A stretch of DNA of 64,000 nt from JBBQWR01 sp038210495 (GTDB taxonomy: Bacteria; Planctomycetota; Planctomycetia; Pirellulales; DATAWG01): the NCBI GenBank assembly GCA_038210495.1, contig JBBQWR010000033.1, positions 1 to 64,000 of the forward strand, read 5' to 3'. The notes under the pieces were generated by a model. The model searched no databases, was not told the origin of the DNA, and worked only from the letters and a program-made list of their open reading frames with translations. Shown piece by piece: positions 16,791 to 25,930 of this stretch. Position numbers and translations under genes: made by a program. Numbering within the stretch: the stretch's first letter is position 1; each line of letters starts with the position of its first letter.

Positions 16791-18116
16791 TCAGTCTTCA
16801 TCCTTCGCGCTGCTCTTCAGCAAATCGGCCTTGAGAATCTCGCCGCCGGAGATCACGATCCGTTCTCCTTCTTCCAAACCGGAGGTCACGCAAACCATGC
16901 CATCCGCGCAGGGGCCGACCTCAATCGGTCGCGCGACAAAGGAATTCGGATCGCTGGGGGAGGGAGTAAACACGATCGACTTCCCGGCGACCGAGTGAAT
17001 GGCCGTTTGCGGCAACGTCAACTGGGCCTCGGAGGCGTCGTGGATCGAACTGTTCTTGAATTTGGCCCGCACGGACATGCCGGGCTTAAGCGCTCGATCG
17101 CCCGATATATCGATGCGGACACGCAAGGCGTGCGTCTCGGTGTCGATGCTGGCCGCGACATGCGAGACGGCGGCCGCGATCGACCGCTCGGCGCCGGCCG
17201 TCGTGATGATCTCGACCGGGGCGCCGACGGCGATCTCGGCGGCGCGAGGTTCTGGCACATCGGCCCAGACCCAAAGCGACCGCGTCTCGGCGATCACCAG
17301 CAGCTTTTCGCGATCCGGTTTTACCAACTCGCCGAGATTCACGAGTCGCTCGATCACTTCGCCCGCGAGCGGCGAGTGGACGATATAGCGGGGATTGATC
17401 TGGTTGTATTTCACCAGATTCTGAACGGCGGCGCCGTCCATTCCCAGCAGATGCAATTTGTTCTCCGCGGCGTTGGCGGCGGACTTGGCGGAGTCGAGCG
17501 CCCCTTCGGCTTTCTTCAATTCGATCTCGCGTTCCTGAAGTTCGGTAATCCCGATCAGCTTGTCTTCGTCGTGAAGCTTTTTGATCCGAACGAAAATTTC
17601 GGTCAGCGGCCGAATAGCGGCCTGAGCGATCGCGATCGCGTTTCGGCGCTGGAGGTACTCGCTTTGTGCCTCGCCCAGCTCGGTGCTTTCGATTTCCAAG
17701 AGTGCCGCCTTCGCCTCGACGTGATCGCCGATTCGAGCTTTGATGTCGACGATCCGGCCCTGCACGGGCGACCCAACGACCGCGATCGCCTCGCTATTGA
17801 ACGCCACTCGGGCGGGCGCCAGAATCTCCGAAGACAGTTTGCGCCGGCGAACCGTGCCGATCCGGATTCCAAACTTGCGAATCATCTCGGGCGAAAGTTG
17901 CACGGTCTGCGTTTCGGACAGTTTGCTTTCGCCCTCTTTGGGTTCTGCTGTTCCGCTTTCGCCGTCGGATTTTGACGACGCTCCGGCGGGCATGTCACGC
18001 TCGCGAGTCATCTCGTATACGGCGTAGCCGGCGAACCCGATCAATACGACGGCCGTTATCCCATTCAGCCACCGCCGCTTAAGGGAAACTGACTGACTGG
18101 GCGCGCTCGTGTCCAT
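16791..18116 (-). CDS. Periplasmic adaptor (membrane fusion) subunit of the RND metal pump
   Basis: The 441-residue product has one N-terminal membrane anchor (WLNGITAVVLIGFAGYAVY), then the HlyD/CusB layout. A lipoyl half-motif (APARVAFNSEAIAVVGSPV) is followed by a helical hairpin at about 165-255, the second lipoyl half (YIVHSPLAGEVIERLVNLG), and the barrel and membrane-proximal domains. It would link the inner-membrane pump to an outer-membrane channel and may pass metal to the pump. Histidine/methionine clusters typical of copper-specific adaptors are not evident, and there is no long His-rich N-terminus. AGGTGA a few bases ahead of the ATG at 18116 supports the start. It is co-directional with the pump downstream. 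Confidence 0.93.
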   Translation of the reverse strand: MDTSAPSQSVSLKRRWLNGITAVVLIGFAGYAVYEMTRERDMPAGASSKSDGESGTAEPKEGESKLSETQTVQLSPEMIRKFGIRIGTVRRRKLSSEILAPARVAFNSEAIAVVGSPVQGRIVDIKARIGDHVEAKAALLEIESTELGEAQSEYLQRRNAIAIAQAAIRPLTEIFVRIKKLHDEDKLIGITELQEREIELKKAEGALDSAKSAANAAENKLHLLGMDGAAVQNLVKYNQINPRYIVHSPLAGEVIERLVNLGELVKPDREKLLVIAETRSLWVWADVPEPRAAEIAVGAPVEIITTAGAERSIAAAVSHVAASIDTETHALRVRIDISGDRALKPGMSVRAKFKNSSIHDASEAQLTLPQTAIHSVAGKSIVFTPSPSDPNSFVARPIEVGPCADGMVCVTSGLEEGERIVISGGEILKADLLKSSAKDED

Positions 18117-18311
18117 CGGTCACCTAAGTGCCTAGAGTGCATTCATGCCAATCCGCTTCGCCAAATTAGCAAGCAGATACGACCGTTGAACGACAACCTG
18201 CAAGACGAGCCTTCATTGGGCGTCCGCAAGTCTTAGCCGCGCGAAAGCGCGTCGCGCATTCGCATCGGAGATACGGCAATCGTTTGCCGACCGACGCGAA
18301 AAATAGAGAAA

Positions 18312-18767
18312 TCAAACGCGCAGCACGGTCGTCCGAAGCGACTCGATCGCCCCGGAAGTTGGCGAATCGCCACCCCGTCCCGTGTTAATCGGACGGAGCG
18401 GGGCGGCCGAAGCAATCCAAACTTCGCCTGCGAGCGTGAGACCGGTTTGGATTCGCGACGCCGACGTGGACGAGCCGCAGCGCCTATGAAGCGCGCCGTG
18501 GCCCAAATTCAACGGAATGTCCACGCAGCCGCCGGTGCCGCTAGACTGCGGCTCCAGATTCGCTGCGGCCAGCGATTGACCTTGCCCGCGCTTTTCGCGG
18601 CAAGCAGCCTGTTCGACCGGCGCCTCGATCGCCATGCCCCCATCGTCCTCTATGCAAAGCACCAAGTCGGATGGGTTTCCAAAGCTTAGAACGACAGCGA
18701 GAATCGCCAGCAGCCAACAAGTCGCGCGGCCAAAGCGGCGGCGGATGATGCGACTCGTGTTTGCCAT
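18312..18767 (-). CDS. Small exported cysteine-containing protein upstream of the metal efflux genes
   Basis: The 151-residue product begins with a positively charged N-terminus and one hydrophobic segment (CWLLAILAVVLSFG), then DLVLCIEDDGGMAIE, HRRC and GGCVDIPL. I recall similar 'LC..DDG...IE' and 'CVD(I/V)PL' proteins next to RND metal pumps in planctomycetes and acidobacteria, but cannot verify it here. Five or six cysteines and histidines in a mature periplasmic domain could bind metal. It precedes the adaptor gene by about 195 bp on the same strand, which suggests a shared role. The function is unknown. Confidence 0.6.
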   Translation of the reverse strand: MANTSRIIRRRFGRATCWLLAILAVVLSFGNPSDLVLCIEDDGGMAIEAPVEQAACREKRGQGQSLAAANLEPQSSGTGGCVDIPLNLGHGALHRRCGSSTSASRIQTGLTLAGEVWIASAAPLRPINTGRGGDSPTSGAIESLRTTVLRV

Positions 18768-18855
18768 TTTGGAGGCCGTTCAAAAAACGCGAATACAGTC
18801 TTCAGTATCTTTTCGATGCTAGTGCGACTGGCGTCGGCCTGTCAAGATCGACGTC

Positions 18856-19677
18856 TTAATACAAACTGGTGCTCGTCTCCGTCCAGCCGACGATCGGCGT
18901 GTCGGGCGGCACGATGAAAATCTCCACGCGGCGATTGCGGCGGCGATTGGCGGGGGAATTGTTCGGGGCGATCGCTTGCTCTCCGCCGTAACCGGCCACG
19001 CCCATCCGCTGCTCCGGTAGGCCGGATTTATGCAGATAGGTCGCCACGGCCAGCGCCCGTGCGGTGCTCAATTGCCAGTTGTCTCCGAAGTGCTGCCGCG
19101 TTTCCTTGCCGGCGATCTTTTGATTGTCCGTGTGCCCCACGATCATGATTCGCATTTGCTTCGCTTCGGCCGTTTGCAATATGTCGGCCAGATCGGCCAA
19201 CAGCACGTCGGCCTGGGGCTTGAGTTCCGCGGCGCCGCTGTCGAACACCACGTCGGAATCCAGCTTGGCCACGCCAGTCTGCGGATCGAACTGCAAACTC
19301 GGATGCCGGCGCGACAGGTCGGCAAGCTGCGACGAGACCTCGGGCGGAATCTTGACCGGCCCGTGCGAATAGCTGGCGAACTGGTCGCGGAGCTTGTTTC
19401 GCTCGGTTTGGTAATTGGCGAGTTTTTTCTCGTCCGTGCCGCGCTTCTGATCGGCTAGGGCCAATTGCTCTTCGGCCAGGATGAGCTTGTCTTCGATCTG
19501 ATGGCCGTGCGATTTGAGATTCTCGATCTCGGCGGTTTGGGCGTGCGTCTGCTCGGTGAGCGCGCGATTCTGCTGGGCCATCGTGTTGTACTGGCCCGAG
19601 GGGACCAACTGGCAGCCCGTGAGAAAACTAGCCGCCAAGCACGCCACATAGTGAGCGCGATTGCCAAGAAACGCCAT
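18856..19677 (-). CDS. OmpA-family peptidoglycan-binding lipoprotein
   Basis: The 273-residue product has a lipobox (LTGC, Cys 22), a coiled coil at about 30-95 and a C-terminal OmpA domain. The OmpA domain shows the DSDVVFDSGAAEL strand, the IVGHTDNQK motif, the LSTARALAVATYL helix and the NRRVEIFI end. These residues bind diaminopimelate in peptidoglycan, so it tethers the outer membrane to the wall, Pal-like. AAGGAA lies seven bases before the ATG at 19677. It is co-directional with the HTH/membrane protein upstream but separated by a palindrome-bearing spacer, so co-transcription is uncertain. Confidence 0.9.
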   Translation of the reverse strand: MAFLGNRAHYVACLAASFLTGCQLVPSGQYNTMAQQNRALTEQTHAQTAEIENLKSHGHQIEDKLILAEEQLALADQKRGTDEKKLANYQTERNKLRDQFASYSHGPVKIPPEVSSQLADLSRRHPSLQFDPQTGVAKLDSDVVFDSGAAELKPQADVLLADLADILQTAEAKQMRIMIVGHTDNQKIAGKETRQHFGDNWQLSTARALAVATYLHKSGLPEQRMGVAGYGGEQAIAPNNSPANRRRNRRVEIFIVPPDTPIVGWTETSTSLY

Positions 19678-19695
19678 CGTTCGATTCCTTTCGAC

Positions 19696-19766
19696 GTAGG
19701 TCAGGCACTCCGTGCCTGACAGTCCAGCAACTCGTCACGCTGCCAGGCACGGGGCGCCTGACCTAC
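19696..19766. repeat. Paired family C palindromes
   Basis: GTAGGTCAGGCACTCCGTGC and continuation form a hairpin (GTCAGGCA/TGCCTGAC), and about 20 bases on the inverse unit GCCAGGCAC...GCCTGACCTAC follows. The outer arms GTAGGTCAGGC and GCCTGACCTAC pair over the whole element. The unit is also at 9950-9972. Confidence 0.65.
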
Positions 19767-19798
19767 CTTCTGCCTATAGTCCCGCCAGGCGGGCGCGA

Positions 19799-21094
19799 CT
19801 ACTTATCCATCCATCCAATTGTCTTTTCGATCGAATCAAAAATCGATGCGCTGACACCCCCCACGCCGTCCCAGCGCCAAATATTATGCACGATGTCCTG
19901 CATCACCATGCCGGTCATCAGCAGCAGCAGGGCACAGCACACAAGCCCCGTCACGGCCCAACCGGAAAATGGCGCTTCGGGAATCGCCGGCGTCGTGACG
20001 AGCGAGCTCGACATGAGGGCGCCACCCGCGGTGACCGTGCCGCCGAGGGGCGTTCCGCCGGCGTCTTCTTCGAGCATGGCGACCATGCCCGAACTGGCCG
20101 GAGTAAACACGCCCGAGCTGTCCTCGTCCGCATCGAGGGCAATTACCTGGGAGCCGCTGTCCGATTCGTCGCCCCCCGTGTCCATGGCGGGCGTGAGCAA
20201 AAAGTCTTCGTCCGAGCGGAGCTGCGTCGCCCCTTCCATGTCGGTCGCTTCTTCCAACGAAATAACGTCGGCCTCGCCCAGCTCGAGCAGTTCCTTGTTC
20301 GAGCCGCCCAGCATCAACGGCTCGTCCAGCGAGATGCCGCTGTCTTGTCGATCGACGAGGTGAATGCCGCTGTCTTGGGCGCCGCGAGTGATGTCGCTGC
20401 CCGGCTTCACGCTTAGCACGTCGTCGTCATCGTCGTAATTCATCGGTTGGACGTTGCCCGACTTCTTGGCGGTGGTGTCTTTACGTCCTTTTTTCGAGCT
20501 GCCCGTTCCGGACAGGTCGGCCAGCCGTACTTCATCTTCGGCGAATTTGAGCAAATCGGACGCTCCGACACCGCTGCCGCTCGGGGCGACGTGCAGATCG
20601 TCGTCGGGAGGCGTCTTTTTCTTGGAGTCCGACTTGCCGGCCTTCTTCGCGTCCGAGCCCATCGATTTTTTCGCGTCGGAACCGCCCAAAACGAGTCGCA
20701 CGTCGCTGCCCACACCCGATAGGTCGGCGGCCAGCGTGACGTCGCTCAGCGACGGGTCGCCGGCGATGCGGATATCGCTATCCGTGACGGGTCCATGTGG
20801 GCTTCCCTTGCCGATAATCGTGCTCGATGCGCTTTCGACTGATTGGCCGAGTTCTTTTTCGCTCAGCAAAATCGAATCGTTGTCGAACTCCAAATCGGGC
20901 ATCAAACTCCCGATGCCGGAGCCGGCGGCTCGATCCTTAATCGCGCGTTCGATGTCTTCTTGCCGGAATTTCGGCGGGTCGGTGCCTCGCAAGGGTTGGG
21001 GAATTTCCTTGCGATCGACCAACCGCTTGATTTCGTCGGCGGTCACGCCCAACATGCGAGCGGCTTCGTCAATTTCGATGAACTTACCGGCCAT
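19799..21094 (-). CDS. Excisionase/MerR-like HTH protein with acidic repeat linker and C-terminal membrane anchor
   Basis: Residues 1-60 form a winged-helix HTH of the excisionase/MerR type (IDEAARMLGVTADEIKRLV then KFRQEDIERAI). Residues 60-340 are acidic and low in complexity with recurring SDV.L, DSGI.L and GSDAKK units. Near residue 375 is one clear membrane segment (GWAVTGLVCCALLLLMTGMV), followed by a short tail. This combination suggests a membrane-tethered DNA-binding or DNA-positioning protein. AAGGAG a few bases upstream supports the ATG at 21094. Similar proteins occur across planctomycetes as I recall, with no proven function. Whether the HTH side faces the cytoplasm is assumed from its DNA-binding fold. 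Confidence 0.75.
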   Translation of the reverse strand: MAGKFIEIDEAARMLGVTADEIKRLVDRKEIPQPLRGTDPPKFRQEDIERAIKDRAAGSGIGSLMPDLEFDNDSILLSEKELGQSVESASSTIIGKGSPHGPVTDSDIRIAGDPSLSDVTLAADLSGVGSDVRLVLGGSDAKKSMGSDAKKAGKSDSKKKTPPDDDLHVAPSGSGVGASDLLKFAEDEVRLADLSGTGSSKKGRKDTTAKKSGNVQPMNYDDDDDVLSVKPGSDITRGAQDSGIHLVDRQDSGISLDEPLMLGGSNKELLELGEADVISLEEATDMEGATQLRSDEDFLLTPAMDTGGDESDSGSQVIALDADEDSSGVFTPASSGMVAMLEEDAGGTPLGGTVTAGGALMSSSLVTTPAIPEAPFSGWAVTGLVCCALLLLMTGMVMQDIVHNIWRWDGVGGVSASIFDSIEKTIGWMDK

Positions 21095-21283
21095 CGCGAC
21101 TCCTTAGCCGAAATCTTTCGATCCGGCGGCTGCCATCGAGCAGGCTCTCCTGCGCTCTGCTCGACATGGCGGGTATCGTCTGTGCTCCACGCGATATTCG
21201 AACATCGCGAGTCGTCCTAGGATTGAATCTAAGTAAGGTTGCAATCGAAGCGCGTCGCAAGCGAACGCGGCCATGAATATGTG

Positions 21284-21625
21284 TTAGCGCTTTTCGAGCA
21301 TCGCTCGTATTTCTCGCGGCATCGGACTGACGCAATTGAATTCGGACATCAACAAATCGTATTGAAAATTGCGAACGCTCTTGAGCGATACGACCCCGGT
21401 GGTGGTGTCGATGTGATAAACGCTCATCGCTCGCGTGCGCGGATCGATCACGATGAGTTGCTGCCGATTGTCGGGCGTTGTCGAAGTGAGTGTGATAAGC
21501 TCGCCGCCGGCCTCGACGTTCGCCGTTCGCTGCTGCGCGCCGGCTTCGTTGCGGGCGTTCAACAGCACTACAGCCAACAGCATCAGACCGGCGCCGATTA
21601 AGGCGCCAAGACCCGTCGTCCTCAT
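21284..21625 (-). CDS. Small membrane-anchored protein of unknown function
   Basis: The 113-residue product has a single N-terminal membrane segment (ALIGAGLMLLAVVLLNA) and a soluble domain with LITLTSTTPDNRQQLIVIDP, TRAMSVYHIDTTTGVVSLKSVRN and DLLMSEFN. The pattern reads as a short beta-propeller-like or beta-rich blade. I have the impression of a conserved planctomycete family but cannot name it. It lies about 190 bp upstream of the HTH/membrane gene on the same strand and may be in the same transcript. Confidence 0.65.
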   Translation of the reverse strand: MRTTGLGALIGAGLMLLAVVLLNARNEAGAQQRTANVEAGGELITLTSTTPDNRQQLIVIDPRTRAMSVYHIDTTTGVVSLKSVRNFQYDLLMSEFNCVSPMPREIRAMLEKR

Positions 21626-21989
21626 AAGTCACCGCTGGGATTTAGGAGAGCTGGGGCCTTCAGTCCATTCTAAAAGCCCGATTTTCGATTACAAGACTTT
21701 GCGGCACGAATTGCCGCCGCGCGAAGGGACTCAGGGCCGATTGTAGCCAGAATAGGCGGAAAACGGCCTGGGCGCGGAGTTTAGCGGGGTCATTTGTGGG
21801 CTGCAAGGGCAGTCGGAGCGAGCGAGGGGCGACCACAACCCCACAACCGGGCAATATAGGTAAGATGCCCGTGCAACGTCGGTAACACTAGGCAAGATGG
21901 CTGTGCCACGTTCAGTTCCATCCCACCATCGGGAGGCCGGACCGTCAGAGGAGCGATGGCTGCGATTGGACACGCAGGCATCGAAAACG
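21626..21989. repeat. Spacer with an imperfect 23-bp direct repeat (family I)
   Basis: No gene is seen. TAGGTAAGATGCCCGTGCAA (from 21857) and TAGGCAAGATGGCTGTGCCA (from 21889) are imperfect direct repeats, 32 bases apart, with about 18 of 23 positions shared. The rest of the spacer is GC-rich without an obvious hairpin. Confidence 0.5.
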
Positions 21990-23243
21990 CTACTTTTTAG
22001 CCTCTTCCTTGATTCCAGTTGTCGTCTTCTTCGCAGCCGATAGATGATCGGCCCATTTTTTGAAAGCGGCGTCGCGCTCGGCCGGCGAATTGAACATCAT
22101 TGTCTGCGGTTGATACAGCAGGATTTGATTCTGCTGAATCGGCTTCATTCCGAATTTCGTCGACTCCTCGCCGGAAAGCCGAATGCTGACGGCCAGGGCC
22201 ACATCGCGAACCTCAAGCTGCTTAATCGGCTCGTTGGGCCCCAGCGGCATAGCACGGCACACATCGGTATCTTTCAGACTGGGGGCGATCGCGGGAAGAT
22301 GGTCTTTGCCGCCAAACTTGTCGATCGCGATTAGGGCGGTCATCTTGGCCTGCGGCGTCAGTCCAGCCCGCTGCAAACCGGCGAGCGCCGGCGCCAAGCC
22401 TTCCTTCAAATTCATTTGCAAGGCGACTTGCAGATTGGTCTCCAGCGTGTCCGGGCTGGCGTCGCGACCGATCCAGGCGCCGAGAATCCGTTTCAGCAAA
22501 TCGGATTGCGGCCCGGCGTTGAGGGCCATGCTGAACGCGGGGGGGAAATAATAAAATGTATGCATCTCTTCCGCCGAATCGCTGCCGATCTTGATCTCCT
22601 TGTCCGAGGCGACGAAGAAAAGCGCCGCGACTCGGGGGGTGCTGAGTTGATTGACGTTCTGGGCGCCGCCGAATCGCATCATGGGCGCCGTCGCGGCGGC
22701 CGCATGGATCCGTAACTGCAACGACTTCGCGACCGCGTCCGCGCCCTGATCGTAGGCGGCCATCAGCGACGGCTCGGCCCGCTGCATCTCGACGAACAAA
22801 GCTCTCGCGGCCCGGTCGGCGCCGATCGTCGATTTAAACCGAGACCAGCCGGGCAGATCGAGCCGCTGCGCATCGTCGACATCGTCGGCGAACACGGCCA
22901 GACGATGCTGAAAATCGGCCTCGATTACGGCCGTCAGCAATCGGCCGGCGCGAGCGCGAATCTCGGGATCGGCGTCCTTGAGCGCGGCGGCCAGAACTGG
23001 TTTGATTTCGATGCCCATCTTGGACAATTCGCCCGATGCCGCGTCGCGAGCCTGAAAATGGGGGTCGCCCAGCCGTGGAATCAGTTCGGCCGCGCGTCGC
23101 AAGTTTGTGTCGGCGGCCGGCGAGGCCTCCGCGGCGATTGTTAAATTGGTCGGCGGGATCAAGCCGCATGCCGCCAACGTCGAGCAAAGAGCGACGGTCA
23201 ACCGGCCGGCGCGACATCCACGAACAGGCAAGCCTTGAGCCAC
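21990..23243 (-). CDS. Secreted protein with HEAT-like segment, unknown function
   Basis: The GTG at 23243 is chosen because GGAGA lies just upstream on this strand and a signal peptide follows (LTVALCSTLAACGL, cleavage near AEA). The longer reading frame up to 23477 would overlap the divergent oxygenase gene. The mature part starts with a HEAT/PBS-like pair (LIPRLGDPHFQARDAASGEL, then LKDADPEIRARAGRLL), followed by about 300 helical residues with no motif I recognise. HEAT-like starts of this kind recur in secreted planctomycete proteins. The product is about 417 residues. Function unknown; protein-protein binding is likely. Confidence 0.75.
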   Translation of the reverse strand: MAQGLPVRGCRAGRLTVALCSTLAACGLIPPTNLTIAAEASPAADTNLRRAAELIPRLGDPHFQARDAASGELSKMGIEIKPVLAAALKDADPEIRARAGRLLTAVIEADFQHRLAVFADDVDDAQRLDLPGWSRFKSTIGADRAARALFVEMQRAEPSLMAAYDQGADAVAKSLQLRIHAAAATAPMMRFGGAQNVNQLSTPRVAALFFVASDKEIKIGSDSAEEMHTFYYFPPAFSMALNAGPQSDLLKRILGAWIGRDASPDTLETNLQVALQMNLKEGLAPALAGLQRAGLTPQAKMTALIAIDKFGGKDHLPAIAPSLKDTDVCRAMPLGPNEPIKQLEVRDVALAVSIRLSGEESTKFGMKPIQQNQILLYQPQTMMFNSPAERDAAFKKWADHLSAAKKTTTGIKEEAKK

Positions 23244-23426
23244 GGTAGATTCTCCGACTTGGCGAAATCCCGGACATATTTTGGGGGGAGGCCTTATTGT
23301 AGGCGTTCCGCGATTCTCGCGTCCAGCGACTGCTCTTGACCGGCCGTGGCGATTTCGATTGAATCCCGCCCTCGTAAATCGTTCGAACAGCGATTTCTCG
23401 CTCGGCATGGGAATGGAGAACTTGGC

Positions 23427-24194
23427 ATGGCCACGGTCAATGTGCAGCAAAGCGTTCGCGACTACGTCCTCGATCATTTGCTGCAGCGCCTACGGCGGAC
23501 CCCTGCTCACGACGAGCCGTTCTCGCATTTCTATCTCGAGAACGTGTTTCCCGACGACATTTACGAGCAAATGATGGAGCTCATGCCGGCGCCGGCGGAG
23601 TACGAGCCGCTGTCGGTGGACAACTATCACAACGCCAAAGGCCAGAGCACCCGCGATGTGATGTCGCTCGATGAGAAGCACCTCGGCAAACTACCGGCCG
23701 AGAAACGCGAGTTTTGGGAGGCGATCGCCGGCGTGCTGCAATCGCCCGAATTGAAGAAGCTCGTGTTTCAGAAATTATCTACCGATCTGTCGGCCCGATT
23801 CGGCGTGAGTCGAGCGGAGACGACGAAGATCACCACATTCAGCAAGCCGTCGCTGTTTCGCGATTTGGATGGATACGAGATCGCCCCGCATCCGGACGGC
23901 CGGGCGAAGATCGTCACGATGCAGTTCTATTTGCCTCGCGACCGGTCGCAACTCGACTTGGGCACCGCGCTCTACAAATGGCGGCTCAAGTCGCTGAAGG
24001 GCCTCTACTCCTGGCATGGCCGGTTTCAGAAGGTGAAGCAGTTTGTCTTCCAGCCAAACAGCGGTTATGCGTTCGCCGTGTCGAATTCGCTACGCAAGAA
24101 AAGCTGGCATGGCCGCGAGTCGTTGCCCGAGGGTTCCGGCGAGCGCAATACGCTCTTGAATATCTACTTCGCCCGCGACGACCGAAAATATTAG
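23427..24194 (+). CDS. Putative 2-oxoglutarate/Fe(II)-dependent oxygenase
   Basis: The 255-residue product shows the jelly-roll iron triad: HPD (H155 and D157) within IAPHPDGRAKIVTMQFYLP, a second histidine in KSWHGRE (H228), and an arginine in GERNTLLNIYF (R240) that would hold 2-oxoglutarate. The phrase 'HPD...K..T...YLP' is typical of small sugar- or protein-modifying 2OG oxygenases. The ATG at 23427 is chosen because GGAGA precedes it by about eight bases; an earlier in-frame start (23346) adds 27 residues. It is divergent from the HEAT-like gene with a 183-bp shared promoter region. The substrate is unknown. Confidence 0.8.
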   Translation: MATVNVQQSVRDYVLDHLLQRLRRTPAHDEPFSHFYLENVFPDDIYEQMMELMPAPAEYEPLSVDNYHNAKGQSTRDVMSLDEKHLGKLPAEKREFWEAIAGVLQSPELKKLVFQKLSTDLSARFGVSRAETTKITTFSKPSLFRDLDGYEIAPHPDGRAKIVTMQFYLPRDRSQLDLGTALYKWRLKSLKGLYSWHGRFQKVKQFVFQPNSGYAFAVSNSLRKKSWHGRESLPEGSGERNTLLNIYFARDDRKY

Positions 24195-24230
24195 ACCCGG
24201 TTAGTTCGCCAGCTGGAGGCGCCGCCGGGT

Positions 24231-24264
24231 GCCCGGGGCTGGAGGCGCCTCGCCGAAGCCCCGG
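24231..24264. repeat. Family B palindromic repeat
   Basis: GCCCGGGGCTGGAGGCGCCT and the continuation to CCGG form an inverted repeat (CCGGGGCT with AGCCCCGG). Near-identical copies are at 38871-38904 and, inverted and partial, at 8212-8239. Confidence 0.7.
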
Positions 24265-24279
24265 AGAATTGCCCCGCGA

Positions 24280-25671
24280 CTAATTTCGTCGCGCGACGAT
24301 GGCCGCCGGTTTGCCAATTTGTTCGATCGTCTCCCCGCCGGCTTGCCAACTGATGGCCAGCCATTGGCCATCGGCCGACCATCGCATTTGCCGTGGCTGC
24401 AGCGGCGGAGCGCCCGGCGCGGAAGCTATTTGTGCCGCCGCCGGGGGTAAATTATTCAACGACGCCGCGCCGGCCATGAACTTCGTCAACAGCCCAGCGT
24501 GGACATAGGCCTCGACTGCCGCGCCCTCTTTAAGCGACGAGGGCGCCGCCCCGATCTCGGGAGCATTAGCCGCGCCGAGCACGACGACTTCAATCGCATC
24601 TCGGGTGCTGCTCACTTTCAATTGAGCCGTGCCCATGGTTCTATCGAGCGGCAACGTGGCGATCTGATCGCTCACCGATTTCCAAATACCAGCCAATTGC
24701 TGGTCGGTTTCGCGGTTGAAGTCGCGTTCGATGGCGATCCGCGTGTGGTCGGCCGTAATCGATTCGGCCTGCGCGAGACTCTCGGCCGATTTCCGCGAAC
24801 CGATGCGGGTCGCGATTCGTCCACGCAAGCCGGGCAGCGTCGAGTCGACCCCGGTAATTGTGGAATGCGTTCGTGCTGTCGTGACCGCCGGGCTAGAATG
24901 CATTCCAGCGGCGTCCATCCAGATCGGCTTCGTCGACTCGAATCGAGTGACACCCGAGGTAAACACTCGCACGGGACCGGCATAGGCGACACTGTCAAAA
25001 GCGGTTGACCCCGTGAAGCGCAACGCGGCAACGCCGGCTCGATCGTTGGGCTGCAATTGATAGTCGACGCGGCCCACGGTATGCGATGTCCCGCAGACTT
25101 GGGCGCCCAAAACGACATCGACCACGGGTGTTTGCCGATCAACGTTCCTAGCGGCCGTTTTCTCCAAGAACTGCCGCGACAGTCGCACATAGATCATGTT
25201 CTTGGGAACATCCTGCGACGCGGGCGCCAAAAATGGCCGGGCGCCCGCCGTAGTGGCGTCAAGAATCGCGGGAATTTCCGTGCCGGTGATGCTCTCGGGC
25301 AATTTGACGGCAAGCGACGTGATCGCCTTGGCGACCGTGTGCAGGACGGGTGAGCCGGCGACCCCCGCCGGGCCATCTTTGTGCGATTTGAGCAACTCTC
25401 GCGCGATCCGCCGATCGACGTCACTCAGGCGTTCCATCGCGATCGCGATCTCGACACCGTTGAGCTTGCGCAGGCGAGCGCACGATCGATCGCCGCCGAC
25501 GAACGTCGCCCGAGTCGAGAATCGCCCGGTCGCGTCGGTCCAGACGCGTGAGGTCAATGCGTCGGGAACGGGTTTAGTCTCGGCGCCGAGGGATGGCGCG
25601 GCGCGGCCGATTTCCAGGGTGACAACAAGCAGCAGCATCACGCGGGACGACAGGCCTAGGAAGGATCTCAT
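24280..25671 (-). CDS. Secreted protein with SHD1-like domain
   Basis: The 463-residue product starts with a signal peptide (VMLLLVVTLEIG; cleavage near GAE), then RVWTDATGRFSTRATFVGGD and VEIAIAMERLSDVDRRI. That is the pattern of the SLA1 homology domain 1 (SHD1) found in many planctomycete exported proteins ('R.W.D..G.F...A......V.L....G....P...LS..D...'). The remaining 350 residues contain beta-rich segments without recognisable catalytic residues. The ATG at 25671 is chosen because the signal peptide begins there; the longer frame to 25803 adds 44 unlikely residues. It ends near the family B repeat. Function unknown. Confidence 0.75.
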   Translation of the reverse strand: MRSFLGLSSRVMLLLVVTLEIGRAAPSLGAETKPVPDALTSRVWTDATGRFSTRATFVGGDRSCARLRKLNGVEIAIAMERLSDVDRRIARELLKSHKDGPAGVAGSPVLHTVAKAITSLAVKLPESITGTEIPAILDATTAGARPFLAPASQDVPKNMIYVRLSRQFLEKTAARNVDRQTPVVDVVLGAQVCGTSHTVGRVDYQLQPNDRAGVAALRFTGSTAFDSVAYAGPVRVFTSGVTRFESTKPIWMDAAGMHSSPAVTTARTHSTITGVDSTLPGLRGRIATRIGSRKSAESLAQAESITADHTRIAIERDFNRETDQQLAGIWKSVSDQIATLPLDRTMGTAQLKVSSTRDAIEVVVLGAANAPEIGAAPSSLKEGAAVEAYVHAGLLTKFMAGAASLNNLPPAAAQIASAPGAPPLQPRQMRWSADGQWLAISWQAGGETIEQIGKPAAIVARRN

Positions 25672-25930
25672 GGCGACGGGCTCATTGCATATATTTAGAA
25701 AAATGGAATTGCCCGCGATCACCGTGCATTTTTCGTACCCCAGAGCAACCTTGCGGTAAAGCTTTCTGTCGCATTTGCGGTTCGACAAATGCCAGCGAGA
25801 CAATATAAGCGAATGGCATCAGGATCGAGCCGATCGCCTCGTCGTCGTTCAGACAGATCCTGAACGGAATCTGACACACCAAACGCTTGAAGAAAGGCTG
25901 CCGCCCGTTGCGCCGAAAAACGGCCGTAGC

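Noticed and set aside
16728..17975. 415-residue plus-strand frame opposite the RND adaptor
   Set aside because: The adaptor on the other strand has complete lipoyl and hairpin features; this frame has none.
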